A stretch of DNA of 64,000 nucleotides from DAIOEK01 sp963721445 (GCA_963721445.1 CAVRIZ010000005.1:868001-932000), one strand, 5' to 3'; shown: positions 34,594 through 44,572, counted from the stretch's first letter. Made by a program: numbers and translations. Notes: a model not told the origin generated them from the sequence alone.

Positions 34594-35527
34594 TCAGTTA
34601 TTGCCCTGACCGGGGGTTTTATTCTTATTCTTGTTTCCGTTGTCTTTGCCATTTCCATTGTTCGAGGGATCAACGACAACAGTTGGTTCGAGAGTACCTT
34701 CAAGAGTCGGAGATGGAGTCAGATCAGTATCTGTTCCTTCACCATTCTTGTTCTTGTTCTTATTGTGTTTTTCCACAGCCTCTTTCCACTGACCCATATT
34801 GAACTTTCCCTTCAATTCATCGGGGGTGTTCATATATTCTTCGAGGGCTGTGATTTCGAGCCTGAACTTTATCCAGCAGGTTTTGAATATTTTGCTGGGC
34901 GACCAGAGGCTGTCCCCGATCGATTTTTTCCTGCAAGACCAGCTGCATATGCGCCTGGATGCGGAGCAATGCTGCCATCTGGTTTTCCCGATCAAGACCA
35001 TCCGTAGATTCGATCGTCTCATCCAATTGGTCGATCAGGCTATCGGTGATCTCATCGCCAACATCGCCATCTTCAGCGAGTTCCTGATTCAATTCGTCAG
35101 AGCGGCGTTCCAGTAGTTTCAGTTCATTTTTCACTTTGGAATCCGGGCTGCCACTAAAGGTGAGGGCAATCTCTTCGGAGACCAATTTGACCGGATAAAG
35201 CAGATCATTCGGCATCGCGGATTGTGCAGCGGCTACCGTGGCTCCTGTTCCACCGAACAGAAGGGTAATTACGATTAAAAGGGTGGGTACTATACTCATT
35301 TTTTTTGTTTCCTTTCGTTGGAGGATGTTACTCCACCAGGTATGACGTATTCCATCCGTCGAAGATACGGGTTGCTTTGATCGCAGGTCTTGCGCGACGA
35401 TCTCAGCCCGTGCCAGGAACGCTCCCCTTTGTTGCTCGATCCGGTTTGGATCGCGTTCCGGGGAATCCCGTAATGCTTCCAGCCTCTTCTCGATGGGATC
35501 AAATTCAGGTAAAGATGGATCAGTCAT
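34594..35527 (-). pseudogene. DUF5667 protein, putative sigma-factor partner, frameshifted near its C-terminus
   Basis: The 5' frame (35527 down to about 34855) gives a cytoplasmic N-terminus, one membrane helix (MSIVPTLLIVITLLFGGTGATVAAAQSA), and the helical DUF5667 region (NDLLYPVKLVSEEIALTFSG, then LLERRSDELNQEL). Near 34850-34865 it loses homology, while the next frame continues with EITALEEYMNTPDELKGKF and a Lys/Asn- and Thr/Pro-rich tail ending GQGNN, the low-complexity tail common in this family. One indel would join them into about 310 aa. Its 5' end overlaps an ECF sigma gene by 8 nt, the usual position of an anti-sigma factor. The annotation as partner is inference. Confidence 0.75.
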
Positions 35528-36074
35528 TTTTTCCTCTGGTGGTGTCTTCCCACAACCGTTGCAAAGACGCCAATGCCCTGTGTTGCATGGCTTTCACGGC
35601 GCCTATTGTTTTATTCATCGTTTCCGCCACTTTCTCCAGCGGCCATTCTTCTAAATATCGCAGTATTACAACCTGCCTTTGTTCATCCGGTAATCTCAAA
35701 ACCAGCTTCCGCAAATGGCTCTGTTCCCACCTGGTTGACACCAGATCCTGGGTGTGATGCGTGGACGCCATTCCATCTTCCAATTCAACCGTTTTTGTGG
35801 ATTCCTGCTTCCGGTAATAATCCACGATCCAGTTATGTGCCATCCGGAATAAGTAAGCCTGCAGGTAATCCTGTGGACCGCCTCCCCGGGCTAACGATGT
35901 CAGAAATCGATCAAAGGTATCCGCCACACAATCTTCCGCCAGACCTTCATCGCCAAGAAGACGGTATGCATAACGGAAAACGGGTGAACTAAATTGATCA
36001 TAGATTTGGGCTAAAGTCTGCTTGTCCATGGATCGGGCATGCAGTAACAGTACCCTTTCATCGTTAGCGTTCAT
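35520..36074 (-). CDS. ECF-type RNA polymerase sigma factor
   Basis: A 184-aa sigma-70 family protein. Region 2 is IYDQFSSPVFRYAYRLLGDEGLAEDCVADTF through AYLFRMAHNWIVDYYRK. Region 4 is LVLRLPDEQRQVVILRYLEEWPLEKVAETMNKTIGAVKAMQHRALASLQRLW, with the helix-turn-helix in KVAETMNKTIGAVKAM. Start ATG 36074 follows AAAGGA. It is coupled to a membrane-anchored DUF5667 protein, suggesting envelope-signal control. Confidence 0.93.
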   Translation of the reverse strand: MNANDERVLLLHARSMDKQTLAQIYDQFSSPVFRYAYRLLGDEGLAEDCVADTFDRFLTSLARGGGPQDYLQAYLFRMAHNWIVDYYRKQESTKTVELEDGMASTHHTQDLVSTRWEQSHLRKLVLRLPDEQRQVVILRYLEEWPLEKVAETMNKTIGAVKAMQHRALASLQRLWEDTTRGKND

Positions 36075-36189
36075 GTGTCCTTTTTCTATGACGGAATGGG
36101 GTGGATAAAGATACGGGCATTGACGTGTGGTCGCAATGATTAATCCTTACTGTATCGCAATCAGGTCTATTCCGTCAACACCAATGAAA

Positions 36190-36220
36190 CGTGCCCATTG
36201 GATAGTATCCAACAGGCACG
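36190..36220 (-). terminator. Strong hairpin after the small lipoprotein gene
   Basis: CGTGCC and TTGGATA pair with TATCCAA and GGCACG, separated by a CA/CA internal mismatch, with a 1-nt centre. It is 28 bp past the lipoprotein stop; the U-tract is short (TTTCATT on the minus strand). Confidence 0.65.
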
Positions 36221-36247
36221 GATCATATTTATATTTTGCTCAGGTTG

Positions 36248-36652
36248 TTATTGGACTGAGAATTCCAGTGTTTTTTCCAGCTTATCGTTCAAGAATAAGT
36301 CCACTTTGTAGCTACCGATGGGCCAATTTCCATTATTCACCAGGGAGAAAGGCACCTTTCCGTCACCTGTGGTAATGGAAACCTCGTCAATCTTGGTGTT
36401 TGGATCGGTATTCTCGGCATCCACCGCATACCAGACTGCCTTCAGGGTCGTGTCATCCGGTGCGTTGGCCAGGGTCACAATCGCCCAGAAAGTCTCGTCC
36501 TGCGCAAATGTGGTGGTTTTATTTCCTCCGCTGTCATCGGTTGCCATGTAGGCGTCCTTAATGTTGGCGGTGCTGGCGCTAAATCCGCAAGCCAGAGTGG
36601 TGAGTAATAAAACGAATACTATGGCGATAAGGGATAACTTGTTTTTATACAT
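36248..36652 (-). CDS. Small lipoprotein of unknown function
   Basis: A 134-aa secreted lipoprotein. The signal peptide ends LLLLTTLAC (lipobox Cys about residue 22). The mature domain looks beta-rich and immunoglobulin-like (FWAIVTLANAPDDTTLKAVWYAV, then WPIGSYKVDLFLNDKLEKTLEFSV), as in bacterial adhesin or Ig-fold accessory domains. ATG 36652 follows AGGAGGAAATTCA. A single-gene unit with its own hairpin terminator, 170 bp downstream of the ECF gene's start. Confidence 0.8.
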   Translation of the reverse strand: MYKNKLSLIAIVFVLLLTTLACGFSASTANIKDAYMATDDSGGNKTTTFAQDETFWAIVTLANAPDDTTLKAVWYAVDAENTDPNTKIDEVSITTGDGKVPFSLVNNGNWPIGSYKVDLFLNDKLEKTLEFSVQ

Positions 36653-36841
36653 TGAATTTCCTCCTGTAATAAGACCATGCTAACCTTGCGAGAGTCGAAA
36701 TACAAGGATGTGTAAAGGGGGGGGTAGATGAAATCATAAAATATCCAATATCAACTTACACAGACATTCTGACTCTGGTTGACTTCCTATTTTGGGCAGT
36801 TCATAATGAATTTTGGGCTACAGAGTCAGGAAGGAGTAAAT

Positions 36842-37958
36842 ATGAGCAGCGTTCGATTATTGGTCGGCACACGTAAGGGGGCATTCGTTATATCAGCAGA
36901 TGGCAAACGGAAAGACTGGAAGATAGATGGGCCGTTCTTTGGCGGATTGGAGATCTACCACGTGCAAGGCTCACCGATCAATCCGGACCGCCTGTATGCT
37001 TCACAGGTCTCGGACTGGTTCGGGCAGATCGTCCATCGCTCCAACGATGGCGGGAAGACCTGGGATGCGGTCGGTAATAATTTCACCTATGTGGGTGATC
37101 CGGGAACCCACCAGTGGTATGACGGTTCGCAGAAACCCTGGGTGTTCAAGCGCATCTGGAGTCTGACGCCTTCCTTGACTGATGCAGAGACGGTCTATGC
37201 CGGGGCAGAAGATGCCGCCCTGTTTAAATCCAGCGATGGCGGGCAAAACTGGCAGGAACTGGCGGATCTGCGAAACGCCAAGGGACACTTGTGGCAGCCC
37301 GGAGGAGGCGGTATGTGCCTGCATACGATTTTGCAGGACCCGTCCAACCCGAAGCGAATGTATATCGCCATATCGGCGGCAGGCGCTTTCCGCACCGATG
37401 ACGGCGGCGAGAACTGGAAACCGATCAACAAGGGATTGAAATCCGATTACGAGTTACCGGACCCCGATGCGGATGTGGGTCATTGTGTCCACAATATCGC
37501 CATGCACCCATCCCGCCCGGAGGTGCTGTACTTGCAGAAGCACTGGGATGTGATGCGGTCGGACAATGCCGGGGAACTCTGGAGTGATGTGGGCGAAGGA
37601 CTGCCGAGTGATTTCGGCTTCCCGATCCGTGTGCATGCCCATGAACCGGAGACGATTTATGTGGTACCGATCAAGAGTGATTCCGAACACTATCCGCCCG
37701 ACGGAAAGCTGCGGGTGTACCGCAGCAAAACCGGGGGAAATGAATGGCAGCCATTGACCAAAGGTCTGCCGCAAAGCAATTGCTATGTGAACATCTTACG
37801 CACATCCATGGCGGTGGATACAATTGGATTCGTGCGGGGTATATTTCGGGACGACCGGCGGTCAGGTGTATGCCTCTTCCGATTCCGGGGATAGCTGGAA
37901 TGCCATCGTCCATGATCTGCCGGGCGTTCTTTCGGTGGAAGCGCAGACGCTGCCATGA
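36842..37958 (+). pseudogene. BNR/sialidase-like beta-propeller protein, frameshifted
   Basis: A roughly 370-aa propeller with BNR-type Asp-box repeats: SNDGGKTWDAVG, SSDGGQNWQEL, TDDGGENWKPI and SDNAGELWSDV. It resembles the exo-alpha-sialidase/glycosyl hydrolase-like family often encoded with a MoaD/ThiS-like carrier. At about 37822 the reading frame shifts: before it the sequence is TSMAVDT, after it LDSCGVYFGTTGGQVYASSDSGDSW continues in the next frame to VEAQTLP and the stop at 37956-37958. Removing one A from ACAATTGG rejoins them. ATG 36842 follows GGAAGGAG. The restored stop overlaps the next gene (ATGA). Confidence 0.85.
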
Positions 37959-38251
37959 TCCGGGTGATCTTGCCTGCGCATTTACGAGTGCTTGCCCGGA
38001 TTGACGGGGAGGTTGTCCTGCCGGTGGATGGGCAGGCTACCGTCCGGCGGGTGGTGGACGCGTTGGAGACGCAATACCCGATGCTGCGCGGTACGATCCG
38101 CGATCAGAACACGTTGGAACGGCGCCCGTTCATTCGATTCTTCGCCTGCAGGGAAGACCTGTCGTTGAACTCGCCGGATGATCCGCTGCCCGGGAAGGTG
38201 GTTCGCGGGGAGGAGGTCCTGCGGATCGTGGGGGCTATGGCGGGGGGGTAA
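37955..38251 (+). CDS. MoaD/ThiS-family ubiquitin-like sulfur carrier
   Basis: A 98-aa beta-grasp protein. It begins MIRVILPAHLRVLARI, has the central VRRVVDALETQYPMLRG helix and ends GAMAGG, so the Gly-Gly tail that is adenylated and thiocarboxylated is intact. It overlaps the BNR-repeat gene by 4 nt. This pairing is seen in other bacteria and suggests a role other than molybdopterin synthesis. Function of the pair is not established. No MoaE or ThiF-like partner is adjacent. Confidence 0.85.
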   Translation: MIRVILPAHLRVLARIDGEVVLPVDGQATVRRVVDALETQYPMLRGTIRDQNTLERRPFIRFFACREDLSLNSPDDPLPGKVVRGEEVLRIVGAMAGG

Positions 38252-38375
38252 ATAGAAGAAGGGATTCGCAGAACCACTCATCCCAAATGAAAGGCTATTG
38301 AGTTGTAAGGTGTCGAAATAAACCATCATCCAACGTGGTGATCGGAGATTAGTCGGGTTCGTTTTAGCTCTTGGG

Positions 38376-39011
38376 TTACCTAACCAACTTTTCTTTAGCC
38401 GCTTGGAATTCTTGTTCAGATATTATCCCTTGTTGCTTCAAAATCGCTAATTTCTGAATTTCATCAGATAGGCTTGTCGCAACAGGAGCAGCATGTGGGG
38501 TTCGCAATTCTTTGATCTTAGATGTTATATATTGCTTTATCTCAATGGCTTTCGCATTGTTCTCTTGTCCAACAAACATGAACGTATTTTCGTCTTTTGC
38601 GGCTTCTAATATTCCGCCTCTGTTTTCGTTTCCACCTGGAATAGTGAATTGTAGATAGCCACTCATCAATCCACTCTCTTTGAATTGAACAGCTACAATC
38701 GAGTAGTAGGGAATTTCCTTAATACCTCTTACCCCTTTGTTCATCAGACCAAGGAGGCCTCTAGGGACAATTTCAACTCGATCTTCGTACACTTGTAATA
38801 AATCTTGTACGCCATCAAGGGAGAATATTGGTTGTGTCTTTCCACCTTGAAATGAATTTTGTCGAGGAGTGGCTGTTGCCTGCATGGGCGAATTCTGATT
38901 AGCGTTTTCACTATGCTTATCTTTGGGCTTGATGAGATACCATCCGAGTGCAACTAAGGCAGCAGCCATAAAGAAGAAGATACAAAGTAAGGACAGGTCA
39001 ATCGTTTCCAT
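38376..39011 (-). CDS. Membrane-anchored PH-like protein with SHOCT tail
   Basis: A 211-aa protein starting at ATG 39011 (METIDLSLL), which follows GGGGAGG. One N-terminal transmembrane helix (LCIFFFMAAALVALGWYLI) leads into a PH-like domain (DLLQVYEDRVEIVPRGLLGL through QFTIPGG) of the DUF4429/bPH type. The C-terminus is a SHOCT motif (DEIQKLAILKQQGIISEQEFQAAKEKLV), a short helical pair used for oligomerisation. Role unknown. Confidence 0.8.
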   Translation of the reverse strand: METIDLSLLCIFFFMAAALVALGWYLIKPKDKHSENANQNSPMQATATPRQNSFQGGKTQPIFSLDGVQDLLQVYEDRVEIVPRGLLGLMNKGVRGIKEIPYYSIVAVQFKESGLMSGYLQFTIPGGNENRGGILEAAKDENTFMFVGQENNAKAIEIKQYITSKIKELRTPHAAPVATSLSDEIQKLAILKQQGIISEQEFQAAKEKLVR

Positions 39012-39131
39012 AATTCCTCCCCTTTTCTCTGTCTTGATTATATAACAGATAAGAAAATAGCCGCTTAAACAGCGTGTAGGTCGGGTTGAAGACGAAAGCC
39101 CGAAACCCAACAATCAAACTTAAATCAAAAG

Positions 39132-39203
39132 TGATCCACCAGGGACTTGAACCCTGAACCAACTGATTAAGAGTCAGCTGCTCTGCCATTGAGCTAGTGG
39201 ACC
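39132..39203 (-). tRNA. tRNA-Lys (CUU anticodon)
   Basis: A 72-nt cloverleaf on the minus strand. Acceptor stem GGTCCAC pairs with GTGGATC with one G-T wobble; D-arm GCTCAATGGCAGAGC; anticodon stem CTGA/TCAG with loop CTCTTAA, giving anticodon CTT; T-arm GGTTCAAGTCC. Discriminator A73; the following bases show no encoded full CCA. Confidence 0.95.
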
Positions 39204-39253
39204 ATCAAGCAATCGAAAATTATACCCGAATCCCCCCTTGTGTCAACTGAAGA

Positions 39254-39281
39254 AGATCCGCCGGGTCTCTCCGGCGGATCT
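39254..39281 (-). terminator. Terminator after the DUF4173 gene
   Basis: An 11-bp perfect stem, AGATCCGCCGG (39254-39264) with CCGGCGGATCT (39271-39281), lies 14 bp after the stop. The minus-strand tail is TTCTTC, a broken U-tract. Confidence 0.75.
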
Positions 39282-39294
39282 CATTTCAACTACT

Positions 39295-40932
39295 TCAATC
39301 CCAGTAGCCGTACCAGCCGCAGTCCAGCCGTTCGCCGTCCACCATCAGATATTGCCAGCCAGTCTCCTTGTCCTTCAACATCGGGTAGGCAAGCTGCAGG
39401 CTCTTATCGAGAGAGGCGATCCTGGTTTCGGCAGCCAGTAAAGAGACGTTGTAGCCCATCCAACCTCGCTCCGGTCTGGGAGGTGTGGTCGCATCTACGG
39501 GCGGGTTCATCCGCAGGTTCCGGCAGGCCAGAACGGCACCGATCCCTGTATTCTTCGCCGGGTCGGCAGAATACACATCCGCCAGGTAGGGGACAGAATC
39601 ATCCGACAGGGTGGCAAGATACTGGATATCGAGCTTATTTCCACCGACAGCCCGGGCCACATTCTGACGGGCGATGGTCGCATCGATATTGATCAGATTG
39701 ACGGTCACGCCAAATCCGATGGCGCAAACCAGAACTGCCAGGGAGAAGAAGCGCTCCCGGCGGATGAATTCCAGCAACGCAGTCGCCAGCAAAAGGACAG
39801 CCAGCCACACCATGAAAGTCTCGGAATAGAGCCGCACCCGGGTAAATCCGTACGCTGCTTTATACATGAGCAACCGTTGGAAGGCTGAGATCAGGATCAT
39901 CACCACCAGCGCCACCAGCCCTATATTCAAACCGGAGAAGATGCTGGCTTCCTTGTTTTCCTTCCGTTTGGTTATGGCGCTCAACAATTGGATGAGCAGC
40001 AGCGAAAGTACCGCAACGACGATCAGCTCAAAGAATCCCTTGCGGGCGTAGTCGGCATAGGTAAAACCATCTTCATGGATGTTCACCGCTCCACCAAACA
40101 GGTAATTTACCTGAATGATGATGAAGGTGGCGAAGAGCAGGTCCACCGCCCCCAACACGATCACGGATTCCACCCAGCCGAGGAAACGTGGCAGCCAGGG
40201 CTTCTCCAATCCGACCAGATGATCGTCTGAGCTGTGGGTCAGTGTATGCAGATAGGCTCCCATCAGCAAGTACGCCAGCACCAGGATATAGAACAACCGG
40301 AAGAGGTACTCGGGCAGTTTCTGCAGATCCAGGTATTTCAGGAAATCCTGGAAGTGCTTGTTGAAGACCGGATCACCCGACGCCAGCAGGGCGGCAAGGA
40401 CCAGCACGATCGGAATCGCCAGGATGATCCCGCGGAAGATCGCCCAACCAGTCCGAGGTCTGGCGGGAACGGCCGCTTCATCCAGCGGGGCGACCGGTTC
40501 TTCACCAACCTCGCCATTGGTCTTTTGCTTTCCGATGATCGCCAGCAAACCGGACGAAATGATCGAGAGGAAAAATTTCAGACCCTTGACCACATAATCG
40601 CCAAAGGAATAATTCCACCATTTTCCGCCCAGGCAGGTCAGCGCCAGGATGGCCATCAGACCGATCGTGTAACAGAAATCGATCGCCTGGGTAAAAGACT
40701 CCACCCGGAAGAAAAACATGACTGCGAAGAATAAAATGGGCGGAACCAAAAGCCAGCTTGTTTTTGGCACCTGTTTGCCTTCCGCGCGAAGGATGATGTA
40801 GCCAACGATCAGGGTCACCACCACCAGGATGGCGAACGATATCCCCGGCGGTCGTTTCCAGAAGAGCTGGTCAAAGATCCACGCGACCAGGACGGACAAC
40901 CAGACGATCAGGGAAATGTGTTTTATTTTCAT
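39295..40932 (-). CDS. DUF4173 family multi-pass membrane protein
   Basis: A 545-aa protein. ATG 40932 (MKIKHISLIVWL) follows GAGG by 6 nt, so the longer frame to 41031 is rejected. About twelve hydrophobic helices form the N-terminal two-thirds, including FRGIILAIPIVLVLAALLASGDPVF, the DUF4173 core, and YLFRLFYILVLAYLLMGAYL. The C-terminal soluble tail (ATIARQNVAR through DAVYLATLSDDSVP-like residues) is also characteristic of the family. Function unknown. It is divergent from a two-component pair, a common setting for this family. Confidence 0.85.
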   Translation of the reverse strand: MKIKHISLIVWLSVLVAWIFDQLFWKRPPGISFAILVVVTLIVGYIILRAEGKQVPKTSWLLVPPILFFAVMFFFRVESFTQAIDFCYTIGLMAILALTCLGGKWWNYSFGDYVVKGLKFFLSIISSGLLAIIGKQKTNGEVGEEPVAPLDEAAVPARPRTGWAIFRGIILAIPIVLVLAALLASGDPVFNKHFQDFLKYLDLQKLPEYLFRLFYILVLAYLLMGAYLHTLTHSSDDHLVGLEKPWLPRFLGWVESVIVLGAVDLLFATFIIIQVNYLFGGAVNIHEDGFTYADYARKGFFELIVVAVLSLLLIQLLSAITKRKENKEASIFSGLNIGLVALVVMILISAFQRLLMYKAAYGFTRVRLYSETFMVWLAVLLLATALLEFIRRERFFSLAVLVCAIGFGVTVNLINIDATIARQNVARAVGGNKLDIQYLATLSDDSVPYLADVYSADPAKNTGIGAVLACRNLRMNPPVDATTPPRPERGWMGYNVSLLAAETRIASLDKSLQLAYPMLKDKETGWQYLMVDGERLDCGWYGYWD

Positions 40933-41111
40933 ATGTATCCTCTTTATAATAGTATCAGGTTCGGGCAACAGCCTCCCAAACCCATTGGGCAATGCATCCA
41001 TAGGATACAACCTTATTCCAATGGATCCCAACGCTCAAGAACGCATTTCGCTGCACTCAAGTGCTTGACATAGATTCAGGACAGCTTGAAGATTAACGCC
41101 TGGAGAGACGT

Positions 41112-41855
41112 ATGAAACTCATGATTGTGGAGGATAATCCATCCCTGCGGAAGGCTTTGGCTGAAGGATTATCCAGCATATCGGATATCACGATCCACGC
41201 CAAATGCGGTTCCGGTGAAAAAGCGATCGAAATTTGCCTGGCCGAACCGCCGGATATCATTCTGATGGATGTCCAGTTGGATGGCAAACTCAACGGCATC
41301 CAGGCAGCGGTTGTGATCCGCAAGGAGTTTCCCCGTTTGCCGGTGGTCTTCTACTCCATCCAGGATGATGACGTCTACTACCGAGATTTTCAACGCAGCG
41401 GGATCTTGAGCCATTATGCCTATGTGCGGAAAAGCAATTATCTCCTGCCGGCACAGCTTTACCCGCTCCTGGTCGATGCGCTCCGCGGTAAAAGTCTGAT
41501 CGATCCTGAGATCGAGCAGCGTGTCCAGGAAGTGCGCCATAAGGATGAGACGTCCCCCATGTCGGTACTGGAACCGAATGAACAGGCTGTCGCCCGGTTG
41601 ATCGGACAGGGTCTCACCAATGAGCAGATCGCAGACGCACTCGGTTTCCACGATAAACGATCGATCAGCCGCACCAATGGGCAGATCTATGCCGCCTGGG
41701 GTTTGGATTCATCCACGACCGATGAGAAGGTCGCCCGAACCAGGGCTGCGCTGATCGTGTTGTGTGGGCGATTGCTGGAATGGTCCAGCGATGGAATCCC
41801 ATCCTATCGCGACGAAACCGGTAAATCAATTCCATGGAGTGTCAATGAGCGGTAA
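41112..41855 (+). CDS. Response regulator with receiver and LuxR-like output domain
   Basis: A 247-aa regulator. The receiver has MIVEDNPSLRKAL, phosphoacceptor Asp53 in LMDVQLDG and VFYSIQDDD. The C-terminal helix-turn-helix region (LEPNEQAVARLIGQGLTNEQIADALGFHDKRSISR) follows the NarL/LuxR plan with some divergence. Its stop overlaps the histidine-kinase gene by 11 nt, so the pair is one operon. Confidence 0.9.
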   Translation: MKLMIVEDNPSLRKALAEGLSSISDITIHAKCGSGEKAIEICLAEPPDIILMDVQLDGKLNGIQAAVVIRKEFPRLPVVFYSIQDDDVYYRDFQRSGILSHYAYVRKSNYLLPAQLYPLLVDALRGKSLIDPEIEQRVQEVRHKDETSPMSVLEPNEQAVARLIGQGLTNEQIADALGFHDKRSISRTNGQIYAAWGLDSSTTDEKVARTRAALIVLCGRLLEWSSDGIPSYRDETGKSIPWSVNER

Positions 41856-43960
41856 TCTCTGGCTCGATTGGACAATCCTGACCCTTTCGCTCATCAATAT
41901 CGTGTTGATGCTCTGGCTGGGTTGGATGATCTTCTTGAGCGCAGAAAAACGCACCTGGGGGGTGTATCTCGCTGCCGGGGGATTATTCGCCGGAACGCTC
42001 TTTTTCACCAGCCACGCGGCGCTGTTGGGTGAAAACATCGCCTTATTCAATCTGGATGTCAATTTTTGGTGGCACCTGGGCTGGGCGCCCATCATCGCCG
42101 CGCCGTTTGCCTGGTATATCGTTATGCTCTGGTTCTCCGGGTACTGGGAAGCCGGGAATACCATCCTGCGGGTAAGGCACCGCCCCTGGATGATCGTCAC
42201 CATACTTTACGCGGTCCTGCTCCTGGCATTGCTCATTTTCCTGGATCCGCTCGGAAATTTGAATCCGACTAATGGGCTCGGTTATGATTCTGCCGCCGGG
42301 ATGACCAGCCTGCCCCTGCTCTACATCGGTTACCCGGTCTTTATATTGATGTGCATCATTCTCTCGATGGATGCGCTCCTGCGTCCCGCCCCATCTAAAC
42401 GGCGGATGGGCGAATTCGCCCGTGAAAAAGCAAGACCCTGGCTGGCCGGAGCCGGATTCATCCTATTGGTCACTGCCATCGGAGTAAGCTTTACGATCGG
42501 ATGGGTGTTGACCAATACACGCAACAATGACGATCTGCCGTTACTCTATGGAAATATCGCTCCCACTCTCGCCTGGATCGATCTATTGTTATCCATCTTG
42601 ATTACCTCGGCTGTGATTCTGATCGGGCAGGCGGTTGTCTCGTATGAGATCTTCACCGGCAAACCCCTGCCGCGTAAAGGATTTCGGAGACAGTGGGGCG
42701 GTGCGATCGTTCTGGCTGTTTGCATAGCAACCACCGGCAGCCTGATATATCTCCTGCAATTACGTCAGATCTATCTCCTGATCCTTACCGCTTTTCTTGC
42801 AGGCAGCTTCTTCGCCCTGTTCAGTTGGCGCGGCTCGGTGGAAAGGGAACAGACCATTCGTCAACTCCGTCCGTTCCTATTCAGCCAGAACCTGACCGAT
42901 ATCATCCTGACTACTCAGGACCTCCCATCCCTGTTGGAAGAATTGCGCAAGCCATTTGCATCTCTGATCCAGGAAGTTTTGGGGGTGGACAAAGGATACC
43001 TCGAGATCACCGGCGGATTAGCCCATTATTATCCGTTAAGATTGTCATTCCCTGAACAAAATATAACTCTACCGTTCTCGTTGCCATTGGATGGTGATAC
43101 TGGTGCCTACTTTCCAGCGCGCCCACTCGATCCGGACACTCAGGACGGATTTGCCTGGTCGATCCCATTGTGGAGCGAGCGCGGACAGGATGGTTTTTTC
43201 CTGCTGGGAAAAAAACTGGACGATAGTTTCATCACTCAGGAAGAGATCGAAGTCGCCCGGGCAGCCGGTGAGCGGATGGTGGATGTCCTCATTTCCACCG
43301 AATTGGCCATCCAACTGGTGAATTTGCAGCGAGAAAAAATGGTAGATCTGGCGATCAGCGAACAGCGTCCACGAAGATTTATTCACGACGAGATCCTTCC
43401 ACGTCTGCATGCGGTCATGTTGGGCTTGTCTGCAAGCGAATCAGATAAGACTGACGTGATCCAAGAATTGGGGACCATCCACAAAGACCTGGCCGGGCTG
43501 ATCCGGGAGATGCCTGCATCACCTCCCGGGCGGGTTGAACAGGTAGGTTTTATCCCCGCCCTGCGTGAGGCGATCCAGCGCGAATTTGTCGATTCATTCA
43601 ATACGGTCAATTGGGATGTGGACGCTCACTTCGAAGACCAAATGAGTGCTAAGAAAGAGACTTCCCGTGAGGTGTTGTTCTACGCAGCACGGGAGATCAT
43701 ACGCAATGCCGCCAAATATGCCCACCCATCGGGAGATGTGTTGGTCAAGCCGACCTTGATCCATTCGTTGTCAGATCGATCCGATCCTGGAGGTGATCAT
43801 TGAAGATGATGGTCAGGGCATCCCAACCGACCTGATTCGAAATGACACAGTCAAAGGTCAGGGATTATTCATCCATCATTTGATGTTGACCATCGCAGGT
43901 GGAAATTTAGTGATCGAATCGGAAGAAGGGAAGTATTCCCGTTTTCGTTTGCGTCTTTGA
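41845..43960 (+). pseudogene. Membrane sensor histidine kinase, frameshifted in the ATPase domain
   Basis: Start ATG 41845 (MSGNLWLDWTIL) has GGAG upstream. The N-terminal half contains eight or more membrane helices. The kinase half has RRFIHDEILPRLHAVML, a HisKA_3-type phosphoacceptor His, then the N-box in YAAREIIRNAAKYAHP. Around 43770-43783 the frame breaks after LIHSLSD. The other frame resumes with DPILEVIIEDDGQGIP (G1 box) and GQGLFIHHLML (G2-like) and stops at 43958-43960, about 705 codons in all. A small indel in the GATCGATCCGATCC tract would rejoin both. It pairs with the upstream regulator. Confidence 0.85.
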
Positions 43961-43963
43961 CGA

Positions 43964-44527
43964 TCAGGAAACCTGACCGGGGATATTCTCATCAAAACCA
44001 GATGGGATGGATTTTTGAAATCCCCGCGGTCGCTCATGACGGATCTGGATCATCATTCCAAGGATCAACAATCCGAAGAAGATGATCTGGCTGGCAGGCG
44101 GTTTCAGCGGAATGGATTGGGATATCAATAGTGCGCCGACTGTGGAAGACAAGATCACCAGAGCCCAATCAAATAACGTCAGCATTAGCCCTGCGCCGAT
44201 TGCCCCGGCCGCGATCAGAATTAGCCAGTGCAATGTTCCTACATTCAGGTTCATGATTTCAAGTAAACCGTTTGCCAGATACGCCCCCAGGATAAAACCA
44301 CCAATTCCGAAGGCAATATTCTTTAGCAATTTGACCATCATCACCAGGATAATGGCGCAGATGGCACCCATGATCCAGGCATACCAGAAGGGTTGTTTCT
44401 CCAACAACGATTGTCCGGCGGATAATCCGCCCAGGAATCCAGCCGCTCCGATGAAGAACCAGAACAGCTTTCGTCCAAACAGGATCAATCCACCGCCAAC
44501 AAGGATACGTATCAGTTCGAATTCCAC
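43964..44527 (-). CDS. DUF4203/TMEM198-like membrane protein
   Basis: A 187-aa protein starting with GTG 44527 after GAGG. It has about seven hydrophobic helices rich in glycine (LILFGRKLFWFFIGAAGFLGGLSAGQ, then FGIGGFILGAYLANGL and GALLISQSI), typical of DUF4203. Unknown function. Convergent with the kinase gene, 3 bp apart. Confidence 0.8.
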   Translation of the reverse strand: MEFELIRILVGGGLILFGRKLFWFFIGAAGFLGGLSAGQSLLEKQPFWYAWIMGAICAIILVMMVKLLKNIAFGIGGFILGAYLANGLLEIMNLNVGTLHWLILIAAGAIGAGLMLTLFDWALVILSSTVGALLISQSIPLKPPASQIIFFGLLILGMMIQIRHERPRGFQKSIPSGFDENIPGQVS

Positions 44528-44572
44528 AGATGCCTCAATATATTTGGTTGACTATCCGTATGGATGCAACAG

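Noticed and set aside
34594..35022. Independent gene overlapping the DUF5667 gene
   Set aside because: Only its second half looks like real protein, and that half joins the DUF5667 frame as its natural C-terminus; the first half is out-of-frame translation.
39132..39203. tRNA-Lys as an integration site for a mobile element
   Set aside because: No integrase, direct repeat of the tRNA 3' end or foreign gene block flanks it.
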